Source: a virus
IMG/VR virus record: IMGVR_UViG_3300035698_012864
Span: 1 to 47,355 of that record
Direction: 5' to 3' (one strand)
DNA: 47,355 nt
Made by a program: the position numbers and the translations under genes. The notes beneath the pieces were generated by a model. The model saw only the letters and a program-made list of their open reading frames with translations. It did no database searches and was not told the origin of the DNA. Shown here in pieces: positions 27,001-35,395 of this stretch. Numbering within the stretch: position 1 is the stretch's first letter; every line of letters starts with the position of its first letter.

Positions 27001-27986
27001 CTGGTGGTACAGTCAGAGGAGCAGCCGGGCATGCATGGGAAAGTATCAAGGGTTCCGGTATTACTAGAAGTATGGTAGATAAATGGCAATCATTAAAAGA
27101 AAAGTCTAAAAGCTTATTAGCAAACCAAACATTCTGGCCACCTACTCAAGGATATTTAACTAGTCCAATGGGTTTGAGAGATGGTAAAATGCACAAGGGT
27201 GTAGATATTGGTGGCAATGATGGCACACCAATTAGATCAGTATGGCCCGGTGTTGTATCTAGAGTTGTACTTAATCCAGGAAGTAAAACTGGTGCTGGAA
27301 ACTTTGTAGTTGTTAATCATGGTCATGGCATTTATTCTAAATACATGCATATGAAGGATGACTCTATATCTGTAACTAAGGATCAACATATTGGAGCTGG
27401 TGAAACACTTGGACTTGTTGGTAATACTGGAGGATCACGTGGTCCTCACCTACACTTCGAGATTGGTGAAAATGAATATCAAAATAATAATACCTCTATT
27501 ATTGATCCACAATATCTATTTTCCAAACTTCCATTTGCCCCAAATAATTTCTCACCTGGAGGATTAGCTTCTTCTGTAAAAAGTATGATGACTACTCAAA
27601 ATGTAGCTGATGCATCATTAGATCCAACTGCATCAAGTGCTCCAGAAATAATGGATGGAAGCATGACTGGTGGTGGTGGCTCAGAAACCCAACAGAGTAC
27701 GGGGATTAATACTAAGAGGCTTATTAAGCTTCAAGTTAATAAAGACTCAGTAATGCATTCAATGTTTGGAAATGAGCTTGGTAAAAAGAATTCAGATCTA
27801 TCTAGAACACTAGACAAGCTTATTGGTGGGCAGCAAATTATGAATGGCGTCACTAATAATATAACGAAGGGTGGTGATAGTAGTAGCAGTAGTGGAGGTG
27901 GTGGCGGTAGTGATAACGCACTCCAAGGACAAGTAGAAGCAGTCTTAGCCGCAATCCTAGACGGGCGTGGATACGTACACTCTTAA
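21030..27986 (+). CDS. tape-measure-like tail protein with two M23 peptidase domains and a GH24 lysozyme domain
   Basis: GTG start 13 bases after AAAGGAG; 2318 residues. The N-terminal ~950 residues are Lys/Ser/Gly/Met-rich, mostly helical, as in tape measures. Residues ~985-1245 contain tandem glycine-zipper hydrophobic modules. An M23 domain at ~1540-1665 has HDGVD and HLHY zinc ligands. A T4-lysozyme-like GH24 domain at ~1815-1965 has MHEAS (catalytic Glu), YKDTRG and WTIGYGH. A second M23 domain at ~2030-2165 has HKGVD and HLHFEI. All key residues appear intact. It would set tail length and open the peptidoglycan during DNA entry. Calling it the tape measure rests on size, position after the terminase and composition. 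It ends in a Gly/Ser-rich tail. Confidence 0.85.
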   Translation: MIRDLSQEGNSPGSSSSVPKNKSGAMPNKSFFNDYREKVNTGQKTKQMSDVTSSVKELTGEMRQLRRDMKRGAGGIAGKSEGKQQIALDSGSSAIMKGGAKEMAHSAKSISMSTKEMAKHTSLFSKSVDRFGSMSKNSVDKMSRSVARLASHAAAAPKAGLAAAGKGAGKAAAFASNSDVSRQFQTDMEEMKQAGREQMMNMLFLGNPLFSYMGQGAIKGLSPLVKKAWGKMKQHKEKGGGGEEALMRHQGGLIFAHEGNVIRDPKGQKRPLQKDEKITVLKEGETVLPTHEKNFMQKFSKSIAEGVVNAQSRRDITKKRPTRITSQTPAISLPQNRYFQEMQNVLEESQKLMTMNTYGRKTSPSGIKMAFSHAVVPFASKYKSELKATDNMGVLGGMLSTLTQMYSTGRAQSSDMLQQVHQQTRVLAAGLRVEGKLKLPKSMSMTQATVSLIKRQTVGRVKKSYADSMDKMFGTKKQIKLSDDKDGGSQAGMTETNALLEKLIRMTAFTGPVGKRVAAPKLSMSVEQITKNAARTALINRAESVKENSSGIRNGGLIGGMTHSMMGRGMMAGDKGKAALSKYGKYMEGPDADVLSQGLNVGKQMVGGALTEMKGAGQWAKNAPGKLKYAAGGLKAKAKDRIKKSKPAKRIKSYMDESSLKNIPFWTRRYKSQLEDWATADANSGMKEGLKKISGLARSVIPDSDDEAKAKVYKELVKSMHATYKAAKDKKISDTANISGNASQTTQRLGMLEKGFEGPQSVGMQGIQPGGTFNRTKEFGASKTPGQYDQWKGDKDASWRKSKQSWGGKKGALTKKLNKLSAGGVGGDIDGIADVMGQLIGHDFDKPSRPDTSEEAFKTDTDKKRAEKKKKKMSKESNQSGGVAGNIDIAGSGTIRPDADIQGENEQVILTRTATILKKSLEEGIAQGEELKVQTGLLKFQNKDIREDEGEEAEAKKKGIWGKMFGGRGGKKEKGKKDGGMMNFLKGPWGKVLGMLGVGFGLPAVGALFGGKDLGKMGKAALVGAGIGAIFGLPLGPAGMLLGASAGAAIGGLMANSELKPMEWVAAQVGVVWRERDQAWKGAAVGGILGFMMGGPIGALAGSAFGAWAISKMQEFKEGEQGDTMSQKALNILLPDMNYASSAAYGALPGGIMGFMLGGPAGAAAGAALGGWVAMRSAEFMSENPESGVTKLWKTLGLKEHSMGASAGATVGAVIGFMFGGPVGMIAGAAAGTLVGASIARILSMSQEQEKEQAKQKKTFDKRRVQDMGEAGTVSTSMAFKIGKKQGKVGTHKIHDMRKALKDARKIGLNAGAGLEPGSKEWVAAMAEGLRQRDERMEELKAHPDYIAMAQSDRGLKTEILQARKETSKWWPSNWMRGKEANQRIDELNAKYGGIGEDIIEDASFNLGTMGRFKDAAGKQVIKKGLVASSDLTLKKQLAFATEELKHAELTLAPYNDPSHYDTIYTTNRGGTTSQKVEKPMWVDAHALALARRDNLKADLSDIQRKIDKETSDKQKIADSKKGGMFQSAYGAKHSIPSDGAIAPFVGGPLKGAMATSGFGNRLDPITGRPAFHDGVDMVGKGSAVSATSGGIVLSVGKKGDRGTVVEVVQMNGKIASYDHLASTNVKEGEWVSSGSVIGQVGSSGRSTGKHLHYKEESFAGGKRVPVAPMGGAMLATRMTDAMGNPMSTSVAKTDLQKYRETTPEKQNKGLFQTLTDGIMGIKDGGGKFLDQYGEPVKKSVVGGMGSVLALLGQLFSQIFNGVSDAVTEGVKSPKKLGELADAWEPKATGGGVSSGYREMFKGTKFKDRSGSSYAGALGNMIKMHEASSTSGAKLKAYKDTRGFWTIGYGHKIKSSEKDNLMNRKITEEEAQHLFMTDLSHAALGVNELLGTSASSIDPYRFAALTDMSYNMGAGNMSSGLGGFQNMWKKLKSGDTLGASAEILDSQYAKQVGKRSLGVSQLMATGGAQASKESPNYILKLMRKAKDKATAGGTVRGAAGHAWESIKGSGITRSMVDKWQSLKEKSKSLLANQTFWPPTQGYLTSPMGLRDGKMHKGVDIGGNDGTPIRSVWPGVVSRVVLNPGSKTGAGNFVVVNHGHGIYSKYMHMKDDSISVTKDQHIGAGETLGLVGNTGGSRGPHLHFEIGENEYQNNNTSIIDPQYLFSKLPFAPNNFSPGGLASSVKSMMTTQNVADASLDPTASSAPEIMDGSMTGGGGSETQQSTGINTKRLIKLQVNKDSVMHSMFGNELGKKNSDLSRTLDKLIGGQQIMNGVTNNITKGGDSSSSSGGGGGSDNALQGQVEAVLAAILDGRGYVHS
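24085..24770 (+). repeat. tandem glycine-zipper modules encoded in the tape-measure-like gene
   Basis: Four similar hydrophobic modules near residues 1020, 1083, 1147 and 1208, spaced by about 62 residues. Each reads like GAxxGxxxGFMxGGPxGxxAGAAxG, for example GGILGFMMGGPIGALAGSAF. Each could form a helical hairpin that inserts in a membrane. A fifth, weaker version precedes them near residue 1000. Confidence 0.7.
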
Positions 27987-28004
27987 GGACTAAATTATAG
28001 TAAT
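27985..28004 (+). promoter_or_regulatory. GGAC-type late promoter candidate with 113-base leader
   Basis: AAGGACTAAATTATAGTAAT starts on the TAA stop of the tape-measure-like gene and lies 113 bases upstream of the next ATG. It matches the motif found before the tube gene (GGACTAAATTGTAGAAAT) very closely. The leader that follows (28005-28099) contains a TAAGTTA/TAACTTA inverted repeat. Confidence 0.6.
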
Positions 28005-28099
28005 TAATCGCCTGTACCCTCCTAAGTTAGTTCAACTATAACTTACTACTAAATTCTAATTTAAACTCGGTACGGGGCAATATTGTAGGAGTATCATAC

Positions 28100-30358
28100 A
28101 TGGCTACATTCTCTGGCGTCAAGTTTCCAGTTCCACAAAAAGGTTCAACAACGGACCCAGCTGCGGCACAACGAACTGCTGATCGAAAAGCTGATGCATT
28201 TGGTGCTCCTTCTGAACATAGTGCAGGTAAAGAAGCTATGGCTGATACTGCATTTGGTGGCAGTCCTGGTAGTATATCCACAGAAGATCCATTTAATACA
28301 CCAGAAATTAAAGCGGGGGCTGACGCTGCCAGACAAAGAGATCTAGATGATTTAAAAGCTGAAGAAGATGCAGGGTTATTTGAAGCGGATGCACAAGCTG
28401 ACTTTGCTAAACAACGACAGTTAGATGAAGAAGAATATGAAGAACCTACTCCAGCTGGTAGTGTGTCTACTGAAGAAGCAGACGCACAACGAAGAGCAGA
28501 TGAGGAACCATATGAAGAACCAACACCAGCTGGTAGTGTATCTCAAGAAGAAGCTGATGTACAAGAGGGACTTGATGCTGGTAGTGTTAGTAGTGAGGAA
28601 GATGAGTATGCTTCAATTCGTGCGGCGGAGCAAGAGGCTGGTACGATTGTTACAAATAGCAATCCAGATAAATCTAGAAAGTATAGTACTGATCATACAA
28701 ACTTTGATCAAATAAAGTCAGGTCAATCAAAAAAGGCAGGCGCATTAAGTAAGGATGAAGTATTTCCACAAATAATTGGACTACCACCATCTGCTTATTT
28801 GGATGTGGTAGATAGTGGTAACGCAAAAGATAGACTTCAAAAACTCACCCTTGCAGCAATGCCAATTGTAGAATTGGAACCATGTCTTCCTCGATTTGGT
28901 AGTGGTGCTGATAGTGGGGCAGGTCTACAAATATTTAGTTTAGATGCAGCTAAAGGTCAAGCGAAGTGGATGGATATTGTTACACACGCTGGATTTGAAA
29001 AAGAAGCAAAAGAAATGGGAAAGAATTTCCCTATAAAGATTGCTTTCTTAAATGAGACATCTTTGGGTGAGCAATGGAGTAGTTCATTTGGGGAAACAAT
29101 GTTCGAGGGGATGGTTAATAAAGGATCAAACATGGCTCAAACTGTCCGTATGCTTACGGGTACTGAGAATATGTCTGATGCTGCCAAACAACTAGGAAAC
29201 GCAGTTGGTGGTGCTGGGTCAGAGATTGGAGCTAAAATAGGTGGGGCACTGGGTGGATTAGAAGGTGGTATCAATAAAGTATTTGGGGACGTTGGTAATG
29301 CTGGTACTAAGTTACTGACTGGTAGTAGAGTAGATTTTCCTACTGTTTGGCAGGGATCTAGTTTTGAGCCTAGCTACAATTTAACAGTGAGACTTTATAA
29401 CCCTTGGTCCAATGATAAAGAAGCATATCATAGATTTATATTAGCTCCATTGTGTATGATATTAGCTTTATGTATGCCTATATCCGATTCTAAATGGACA
29501 TATAATTTCCCATTATTTGTTAAAGCCAGATGTCCTGGATTATTTCATTTACCTGCTGCGGCAATATCATCAATACGTGTTATCAAAGGTGGTGATTCAA
29601 ATGATGTTAGTTGGCATCAGCAACCAGGAACCGTAGATGTTCAAATTACATTAGATTCATTATTTCAAACTATGGTTGCAACTGATAGTGATTCTGATGA
29701 AATTGATGAGAATGATGAGAGACCAACCCTTAAACGCTATTTTGATAGTTTAAGAGATTGGATTGATTATAAGAATCCTTATGATGAAGTTTCTATTGAG
29801 AATAGTGATACTGGACTCAATCTAGATATAAATCAGCTTTCTACTACGCCTCAAACAGATGTAATAAATCGTGAGTTAACAGATAGAGTTCCTGGTATAG
29901 CTACAGATGTGCTTGATGCATTAAGTGGTGTATTTGATAGCGTTGGATTGGGAGGACTTGCGGAAAGTGCAGAGATGTTGGCAGGTATAACTGATGATAT
30001 TGATGGTATAATAAGTAGTGTGAGTGAAGGATTTGGTGATGTATTTGATCAATTAAGTGGTTCCCTTGAGAATTTTGATATAGGTGGATTAGGTATACCT
30101 GATGTAAGTGGACTTATACCTGATGTGGGTGGGTTTGATATAGATGGATACATGCCTGGTGAACTAGGTGGTGCATCTGATTTTACTTCAAGCGGCTTTT
30201 CTGGAATAACTGATATAGCAGGTACATTAACTGGTATCAATCCTTCAAAAGCTATAAGTGGTAAGCCAGGATTCCCAGGTGGTGTAAGTAGTCCACCTAC
30301 AAATACATCACCTGGATTTGATAGAGTACTTGGTGGAACAATGGGCGGCTTCATATAG
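28100..30358 (+). CDS. tail structural protein, baseplate/tail-tube junction candidate, 752 aa
   Basis: GTAGGAG lies upstream of the ATG. Residues ~1-190 are low-complexity, acidic and repetitive. The folded part, ~200-580, contains VWQGSSFEPSYNLTVRLYNP, a hydrophobic ILAPLCMILALCMPIS segment, and FVKARCPGLFHLPAAAISS. This is the pattern I associate with T4 gp48/gp54-type tube-initiator proteins. The C-terminal ~150 residues are Gly/Ile/Asp/Pro-rich. It lies directly after the tape-measure-like gene with its own late promoter candidate. The assignment is inference from pattern and position; another tail protein is possible. Confidence 0.5.
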   Translation: MATFSGVKFPVPQKGSTTDPAAAQRTADRKADAFGAPSEHSAGKEAMADTAFGGSPGSISTEDPFNTPEIKAGADAARQRDLDDLKAEEDAGLFEADAQADFAKQRQLDEEEYEEPTPAGSVSTEEADAQRRADEEPYEEPTPAGSVSQEEADVQEGLDAGSVSSEEDEYASIRAAEQEAGTIVTNSNPDKSRKYSTDHTNFDQIKSGQSKKAGALSKDEVFPQIIGLPPSAYLDVVDSGNAKDRLQKLTLAAMPIVELEPCLPRFGSGADSGAGLQIFSLDAAKGQAKWMDIVTHAGFEKEAKEMGKNFPIKIAFLNETSLGEQWSSSFGETMFEGMVNKGSNMAQTVRMLTGTENMSDAAKQLGNAVGGAGSEIGAKIGGALGGLEGGINKVFGDVGNAGTKLLTGSRVDFPTVWQGSSFEPSYNLTVRLYNPWSNDKEAYHRFILAPLCMILALCMPISDSKWTYNFPLFVKARCPGLFHLPAAAISSIRVIKGGDSNDVSWHQQPGTVDVQITLDSLFQTMVATDSDSDEIDENDERPTLKRYFDSLRDWIDYKNPYDEVSIENSDTGLNLDINQLSTTPQTDVINRELTDRVPGIATDVLDALSGVFDSVGLGGLAESAEMLAGITDDIDGIISSVSEGFGDVFDQLSGSLENFDIGGLGIPDVSGLIPDVGGFDIDGYMPGELGGASDFTSSGFSGITDIAGTLTGINPSKAISGKPGFPGGVSSPPTNTSPGFDRVLGGTMGGFI
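28438..28600 (+). repeat. imperfect 25-residue tandem repeats, Glu/Pro-rich
   Basis: The block YEEPTPAGSVS(T/Q)EEAD occurs twice with a 75-base period (CCAGCTGGTAGTGT at 28451 and 28526). A shorter third copy (LDAGSVSSEED) follows. The DNA copies differ at third positions, so they are kept by protein-level selection or are old. Confidence 0.6.
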
Positions 30359-30367
30359 GAAAAAATT

Positions 30368-31411
30368 ATGGCATTAGATATATCAAGGCTTACTAAAACT
30401 GGTGATTTTATAAACTACAAAGATAGTGGTGGTTATGTTAAACTCACATTTGGAAATGTGGTTGATAAATTTGGTAATGATGTAAAGCTTTTACAGAGAG
30501 AGATTTATACAGTAGCGGGTGTTATGAATTTTCTAAGAGGTAATCTCTCCGGACCAATTAACGGTAACTTCGCAGGAGCAGGTCAGCAATTAACTAATTT
30601 AGATACATATCTTAGAGCTTGGAAGAAAATATACATGTTCAAAAATCTATTGGTTTATCTATTGGAGCATATAATGTATAATGATTCATCCATTACATAT
30701 ACTTCAAAAAACCATAAATTTAGTGCAACTTATATTGCAACCAACATGACTAAATCAATAGAGGAAGGAAAATTCGCTGCAATATATGACGCTATAAATG
30801 AAGCAACTGATTTAACTGATATCAAAGATCAATTAACAGAGGCAGATAGAAATGGAGACATAGTAGATGAAATTGATTTAGATGCACTAGAAGCATCAAT
30901 CACTGCTGAAATAGATATAATGACAGCAAATATTGGATTAGCAAGACTTGCTATAATTGAATACATCAACTTTTTGAGTGATGATTTTATAGATGACTTA
31001 ACAGTGATGTCTAATACTTTAGCTAATAGAGATTTAGAAACAATATATGATTTGTTGTATGATAAAGTGGAAGAGATTAAAGAAGCATTGCTAAATTATA
31101 ATCAATCGACTCCCGGCGCAGTAAAAGATAACTACAATGATCAGGTTAAGCTTTATTTCTCGGAACTAAATACACTACTAAGACAATTTGATCAAATAGC
31201 AATAGCAACTACAACTGAAATTTCTCAAATTTTAACATCAAGAACATCAGTTAAATATGAGTTGATATCAAAACAAATGGAAATCAACTCATCATTACAA
31301 ACTCTGAAGGATGATGTGGTAGAATCATTAGAATTGATTGATGCTACACTTACTGAAGTTAGGAATATATTTGAAACAAGGATTGATAATATAGCAACCC
31401 TTCCTAGCTAA
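30368..31411 (+). CDS. hypothetical helical (probably structural) protein, 347 aa
   Basis: AGGAAAAAATT precedes the ATG. The first ~60 residues carry a Gly/Asn-rich segment (NFLRGNLSGPINGNF). From ~130 onward the protein is predicted to be long helices with heptad-like spacing, suggesting a coiled coil or helical bundle. It follows the tube-junction candidate and probably belongs to the same late transcript. The stop codon overlaps that of the convergent gene at 31408. No family is recognised. Confidence 0.65.
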   Translation: MALDISRLTKTGDFINYKDSGGYVKLTFGNVVDKFGNDVKLLQREIYTVAGVMNFLRGNLSGPINGNFAGAGQQLTNLDTYLRAWKKIYMFKNLLVYLLEHIMYNDSSITYTSKNHKFSATYIATNMTKSIEEGKFAAIYDAINEATDLTDIKDQLTEADRNGDIVDEIDLDALEASITAEIDIMTANIGLARLAIIEYINFLSDDFIDDLTVMSNTLANRDLETIYDLLYDKVEEIKEALLNYNQSTPGAVKDNYNDQVKLYFSELNTLLRQFDQIAIATTTEISQILTSRTSVKYELISKQMEINSSLQTLKDDVVESLELIDATLTEVRNIFETRIDNIATLPS

Positions 31412-32475
31412 CATATTTTGGTTTTGGTAAAGTTTGTTATGTAATGAGAAAAGAAAATCACTAACTGGGTTTTGTACATACTTTTAAGTCTGTATCCTAA
31501 CTCAGTGGAATACATCATTTTTAGCATCTCGCCCTTTGCAGTATACTTACCAATTTTAGGACCAGTTTCAATTTTCCTGACGAGAGCATTTCTACTACTC
31601 TCTTTACAAATATTCATTAGGTTTCCAGTTCTACTAATCAAAATCATTATAAATCTGATTTGATCTTGGTATGATACATCTGATATCTCATTAATAATAC
31701 CAACACCAATTTCTCGTTTGATACCACTTTTACTTATAGCTAAGTTCATAGAATCTATATCAACGAGTCCAAATGTACATACTGACATTGAGATTTTATC
31801 AGCTATGATTTGTATATCTTGTTTCTCTTCAGTCTCATCTGAAGTTTTAGTAGATGCACCTTTTTTCTGTGTAGCATAATATACAGTAGCAAATGATCTC
31901 ATTGATTGAAACAGTCTGTGTCTCAAATCATAAATCATTCTAACTAATTTTGCTTCATCAATTGTTTTTCCATCTAGCACACCTTTGTACTTTATAAACA
32001 ATGAATTCGTTACGTGGTTTACTGTATTTGAAACTCCATCTTTTTGTCTATATAAATGCTTGGAAGAAACCTTATTCATAGTTGACTTCCAAAGTTCATC
32101 ACTACAGAATTTTGGGAAGAACCGGTGATGCAAACTAGAGTAGAATTTGATTGCTAAGAATTGGTATAATAACTTTGCAGTTTCTTTTCTTCTATGTCTG
32201 TATGTGTATAACATTCCCATTATAATTGCTAAGGTATATTGATCTGTAAATATATTGAATTTTCTATACTTATCCATCAATCCTGCTTTGAACTCTTTAA
32301 TATGCTCTTTCTCTAAACCTAGCTTGTTGAATAAATCATTCTTGTAAATGACAGTTTTGGGTACGTAACATGGTTTCACTAGCTTAGATATTTCAGTACC
32401 ATTGACTTTAGATAAATATCTATGTAGTGATGCAATTTCAGAACTAGAAAGGGAAATGAAGTCTTTTGAAACCAT
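31408..32475 (-). CDS. hypothetical protein downstream of the baseplate wedge gene, 355 aa
   Basis: Coupled to the preceding minus-strand gp6-like gene by a TAATG overlap at 32473-32477. The protein is basic and mostly helical, with Tyr/Lys-rich stretches (YTYRHRRKETAKLLYQFLA) and no membrane segment. By position it is the last gene of the tail/baseplate operon and could be a baseplate or tail-completion factor. I do not recognise it. Confidence 0.65.
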   Translation of the reverse strand: MVSKDFISLSSSEIASLHRYLSKVNGTEISKLVKPCYVPKTVIYKNDLFNKLGLEKEHIKEFKAGLMDKYRKFNIFTDQYTLAIIMGMLYTYRHRRKETAKLLYQFLAIKFYSSLHHRFFPKFCSDELWKSTMNKVSSKHLYRQKDGVSNTVNHVTNSLFIKYKGVLDGKTIDEAKLVRMIYDLRHRLFQSMRSFATVYYATQKKGASTKTSDETEEKQDIQIIADKISMSVCTFGLVDIDSMNLAISKSGIKREIGVGIINEISDVSYQDQIRFIMILISRTGNLMNICKESSRNALVRKIETGPKIGKYTAKGEMLKMMYSTELGYRLKSMYKTQLVIFFSHYITNFTKTKIC

Positions 32476-35384
32476 TATCTCTTCCTTATAGTTATGTTCA
32501 CATGATTAGTATCAATATAAACTAATTGCGGTGAATATCTTAACAGATCTTCGTGTGAAAACTTATTAAAATCAAAATCAAAGAATATATCATGTTCAGG
32601 CTTCTTCAAATCACAGTATAATACACCATCAATTTGCTGAACGACACTTATCAAATCAGATTTGTACATTGGTTGATCATATCCCATTTCAGATACAAAG
32701 TGATTAGCTAAAGCATTCTTAATAGAATTGATAAAAGCATTTTCAGACATTGGATAATTAGTATCTACCCAAACAATCATTTGTACATCAACTGGTATAT
32801 TTTTATTCATGTAGTGAAGATTATCACCATTGAATATCATCTTTCTAACATATGATGCATCAGGATCATCTATACATCCTTCTTCCTCGCTAACAACATC
32901 ATCATCTGTACAATCTAGTTTGTTTGGATTGTAATAAACAATATCATTGGTTTGAAGTGGTGAGAATGCCCAATTTCCAGGAGTGACTAAACTATATCTA
33001 GCAAGGAATCCACCCTCTGTTTTACTCCAAACATCTTGTTGAGTTGTTCCACCTGTGCTATCTGTCACTGTGACAATATTAGGATCACTCCAATAATTAT
33101 CCTCATTTGTAACAGCAAATACTAATCCACACGTAGGACAGAAATCTACTGCATCTTCATCAATAGAGTCTGGATCAATTCCATGTATGAACCCTTTGTT
33201 TGCAGCATTGAAATTAGTATTGATAATCGTTCCAGTAGTATTACTAAACTTCAAGTTTACATTATCTGTGAGCATACGATATTCAGTCATATCAAACGTT
33301 GCAATACGGTGCAGGATTTGTGTTGTGAAACTATCTAGTTGTTCATTTTCTTCCAAGCTATCTAAGTAGGATGATCTAACAACTGGAACATCATACATTA
33401 ATCCCCATTCACCTGTACTATCTGTAGATGTTTGGCGTATCTTACTATACATAAATTCAGAGAGATCTTGTTTAACCACAGTTCTAGTATCAGCATTACA
33501 TATTCTATGATTACCAGATGCGATTAAAGATGCATTAGTAGTTGTAAATTGGAAATCAAAATATATCTCACCAGAACTAAATTCACTAAAATCAACATCA
33601 ACTTGGAACCAATTTGTAGTAGCATCAACTGTTATTGTTTCCATTGCTGTCATGATATGATACACACCATCTTCATCTATTTCCATTTTACATGCGATAT
33701 CACTATATTCATTATTTGGACCATTTGATACTTGAGAGTAGTATGCCTTTATTCGTAAATATCTACTGGTACTTCCAGCAGAATTTCCAAATACTTCAAA
33801 ATCTATTATACTTGGAACTAATACAGTATCATTATCCACATAGTATTCTTTCAATGAAGGAGTCTTTTGAATATCATTCAATACATAGTAGTAAGTACAT
33901 TCGGATGAAGAGGTAGTAACATCTACATCAAACAACATTACAAATGGATCATTTGCATCATAGTCTGATGCTGATTCATAACGAGATAAAGATACGTCTA
34001 CTTCATCTCCATACTTATATTGAATTAAGTCAGTACCATCGGAGTCAACTATATCATCATTGTCTAATGCTACTACAACATTTCTAGTTGGTACATATTG
34101 ATTTGCATAAATGATGTCTGTAAATAATACAATTTCGTTCCTCTTTAAATCAGAACGTTTTAGAATTGGAAAACTATGTTGAATTGGTAAGTCTTCAACA
34201 ATTGAACTTGCATTTTCAAAATCATATTGAGTTACAAGGCGACCCATTGTGGAAACGTGTGTTATAGCATTTGCTCTAATTTCATCAATTGATGGATAAT
34301 CTGTTCCACCAATTGCTGCTGTTGTATTGATACAACTAATTTTTACTGGGAGACTTCTGACAATACCATCAGCGAATTCTACATCAACGTTTATGTTATC
34401 AGAACTTTTAATTGATCCTGCAATTACATTTCCTTCATATCCTTGTGTGACACTGATTATAGCAGTTGCTTCATCACCCTCACTAGGTTGTGTTCCTATA
34501 ATATCATTACCAAAGAACAGTCTGATACCTTTTTCATTAACACGATAACTATACTGATATTGTCCAGGTAAACACATAAATAGAGAAGGTTGATATTCCC
34601 ACCAAATTCTATCATCTTCAACTTCACTCTGATTATAACTAGCTTGTCCAGTTGATGGAGTAGTAGGTGTATATTGAGTTCTCTTTGCTATAGTAGATAA
34701 TTGTATACTTGCAAATTCCCCTTCAAATGGAACAACAGTATCATAGAATTCATATGGGCGCATCTTAGGGAATGTAAACGTTTCAGTTAATTCTTCAACC
34801 TGTGTTGCAGTTACAGCAAAATAGATTATTTTCTTATCTGCTGAGAACTTCCAATGTACTGGTTGTATTCCTGTTATTTTACTATCATCATCTTGAGAAT
34901 AACGTACTACCTCATATACGGTTGCTGCTAAAGGAGTACCTCTATCTATAATGATGTTGAAACGTATTTCATTCTCTAGAGAAAATGCTGTATCTAAAGC
35001 ATAAAACTTAAATGCATCATGGTCTGGATCATGTCTACCATACATTGTAAACGAGGTGGAACTTCTAAATTCAGTAGGAACTGATAAAAGTACAGTCGTT
35101 GATGCAGGAGTTGCTACAGTTGGATTGTATCCAATCATTGCAGCTAAATTTAGAACTGATTCTTTTTGTTGTGCTCTGATTAAAAAGAATTCTCTATACG
35201 TCGCTGTGTTATAATAAATCAGATTAGAAGTCAATACACTCAATACATTGATTAAGTATGACAAATATGAAGTCTTGGTTAATTCAATATCAGCAATCTC
35301 AAGATATGTTTTACCATAATCAATTAGCTGTTCTCGTATCATATCTCTTGAAGAGAATATTTCCATAGTTTTTGTTTCAAACAT
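32475..35384 (-). CDS. baseplate wedge protein, gp6/baseplate J-like
   Basis: About 969 residues. The ATG at 35384 is preferred because AGGAG lies about eight bases upstream; the ATG two codons earlier is only two bases from it. The N-terminal ~110 residues (LSYLINVLSVLTSNLIYYN, then REFFLIRAQ...NLAAMIGY) are characteristic of the T4 gp6/baseplate J family, as are the helical segment and IDEIRANAITHVSTMGRLVT near 380-400. The C-terminus (LISVVQQIDGVLYCDL) also fits. gp6 forms the ring that ties baseplate wedges together. Length is larger than T4 gp6 because of inserted beta domains. Confidence 0.85.
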   Translation of the reverse strand: MFETKTMEIFSSRDMIREQLIDYGKTYLEIADIELTKTSYLSYLINVLSVLTSNLIYYNTATYREFFLIRAQQKESVLNLAAMIGYNPTVATPASTTVLLSVPTEFRSSTSFTMYGRHDPDHDAFKFYALDTAFSLENEIRFNIIIDRGTPLAATVYEVVRYSQDDDSKITGIQPVHWKFSADKKIIYFAVTATQVEELTETFTFPKMRPYEFYDTVVPFEGEFASIQLSTIAKRTQYTPTTPSTGQASYNQSEVEDDRIWWEYQPSLFMCLPGQYQYSYRVNEKGIRLFFGNDIIGTQPSEGDEATAIISVTQGYEGNVIAGSIKSSDNINVDVEFADGIVRSLPVKISCINTTAAIGGTDYPSIDEIRANAITHVSTMGRLVTQYDFENASSIVEDLPIQHSFPILKRSDLKRNEIVLFTDIIYANQYVPTRNVVVALDNDDIVDSDGTDLIQYKYGDEVDVSLSRYESASDYDANDPFVMLFDVDVTTSSSECTYYYVLNDIQKTPSLKEYYVDNDTVLVPSIIDFEVFGNSAGSTSRYLRIKAYYSQVSNGPNNEYSDIACKMEIDEDGVYHIMTAMETITVDATTNWFQVDVDFSEFSSGEIYFDFQFTTTNASLIASGNHRICNADTRTVVKQDLSEFMYSKIRQTSTDSTGEWGLMYDVPVVRSSYLDSLEENEQLDSFTTQILHRIATFDMTEYRMLTDNVNLKFSNTTGTIINTNFNAANKGFIHGIDPDSIDEDAVDFCPTCGLVFAVTNEDNYWSDPNIVTVTDSTGGTTQQDVWSKTEGGFLARYSLVTPGNWAFSPLQTNDIVYYNPNKLDCTDDDVVSEEEGCIDDPDASYVRKMIFNGDNLHYMNKNIPVDVQMIVWVDTNYPMSENAFINSIKNALANHFVSEMGYDQPMYKSDLISVVQQIDGVLYCDLKKPEHDIFFDFDFNKFSHEDLLRYSPQLVYIDTNHVNITIRKR

Positions 35385-35395
35385 CAACATATCTC

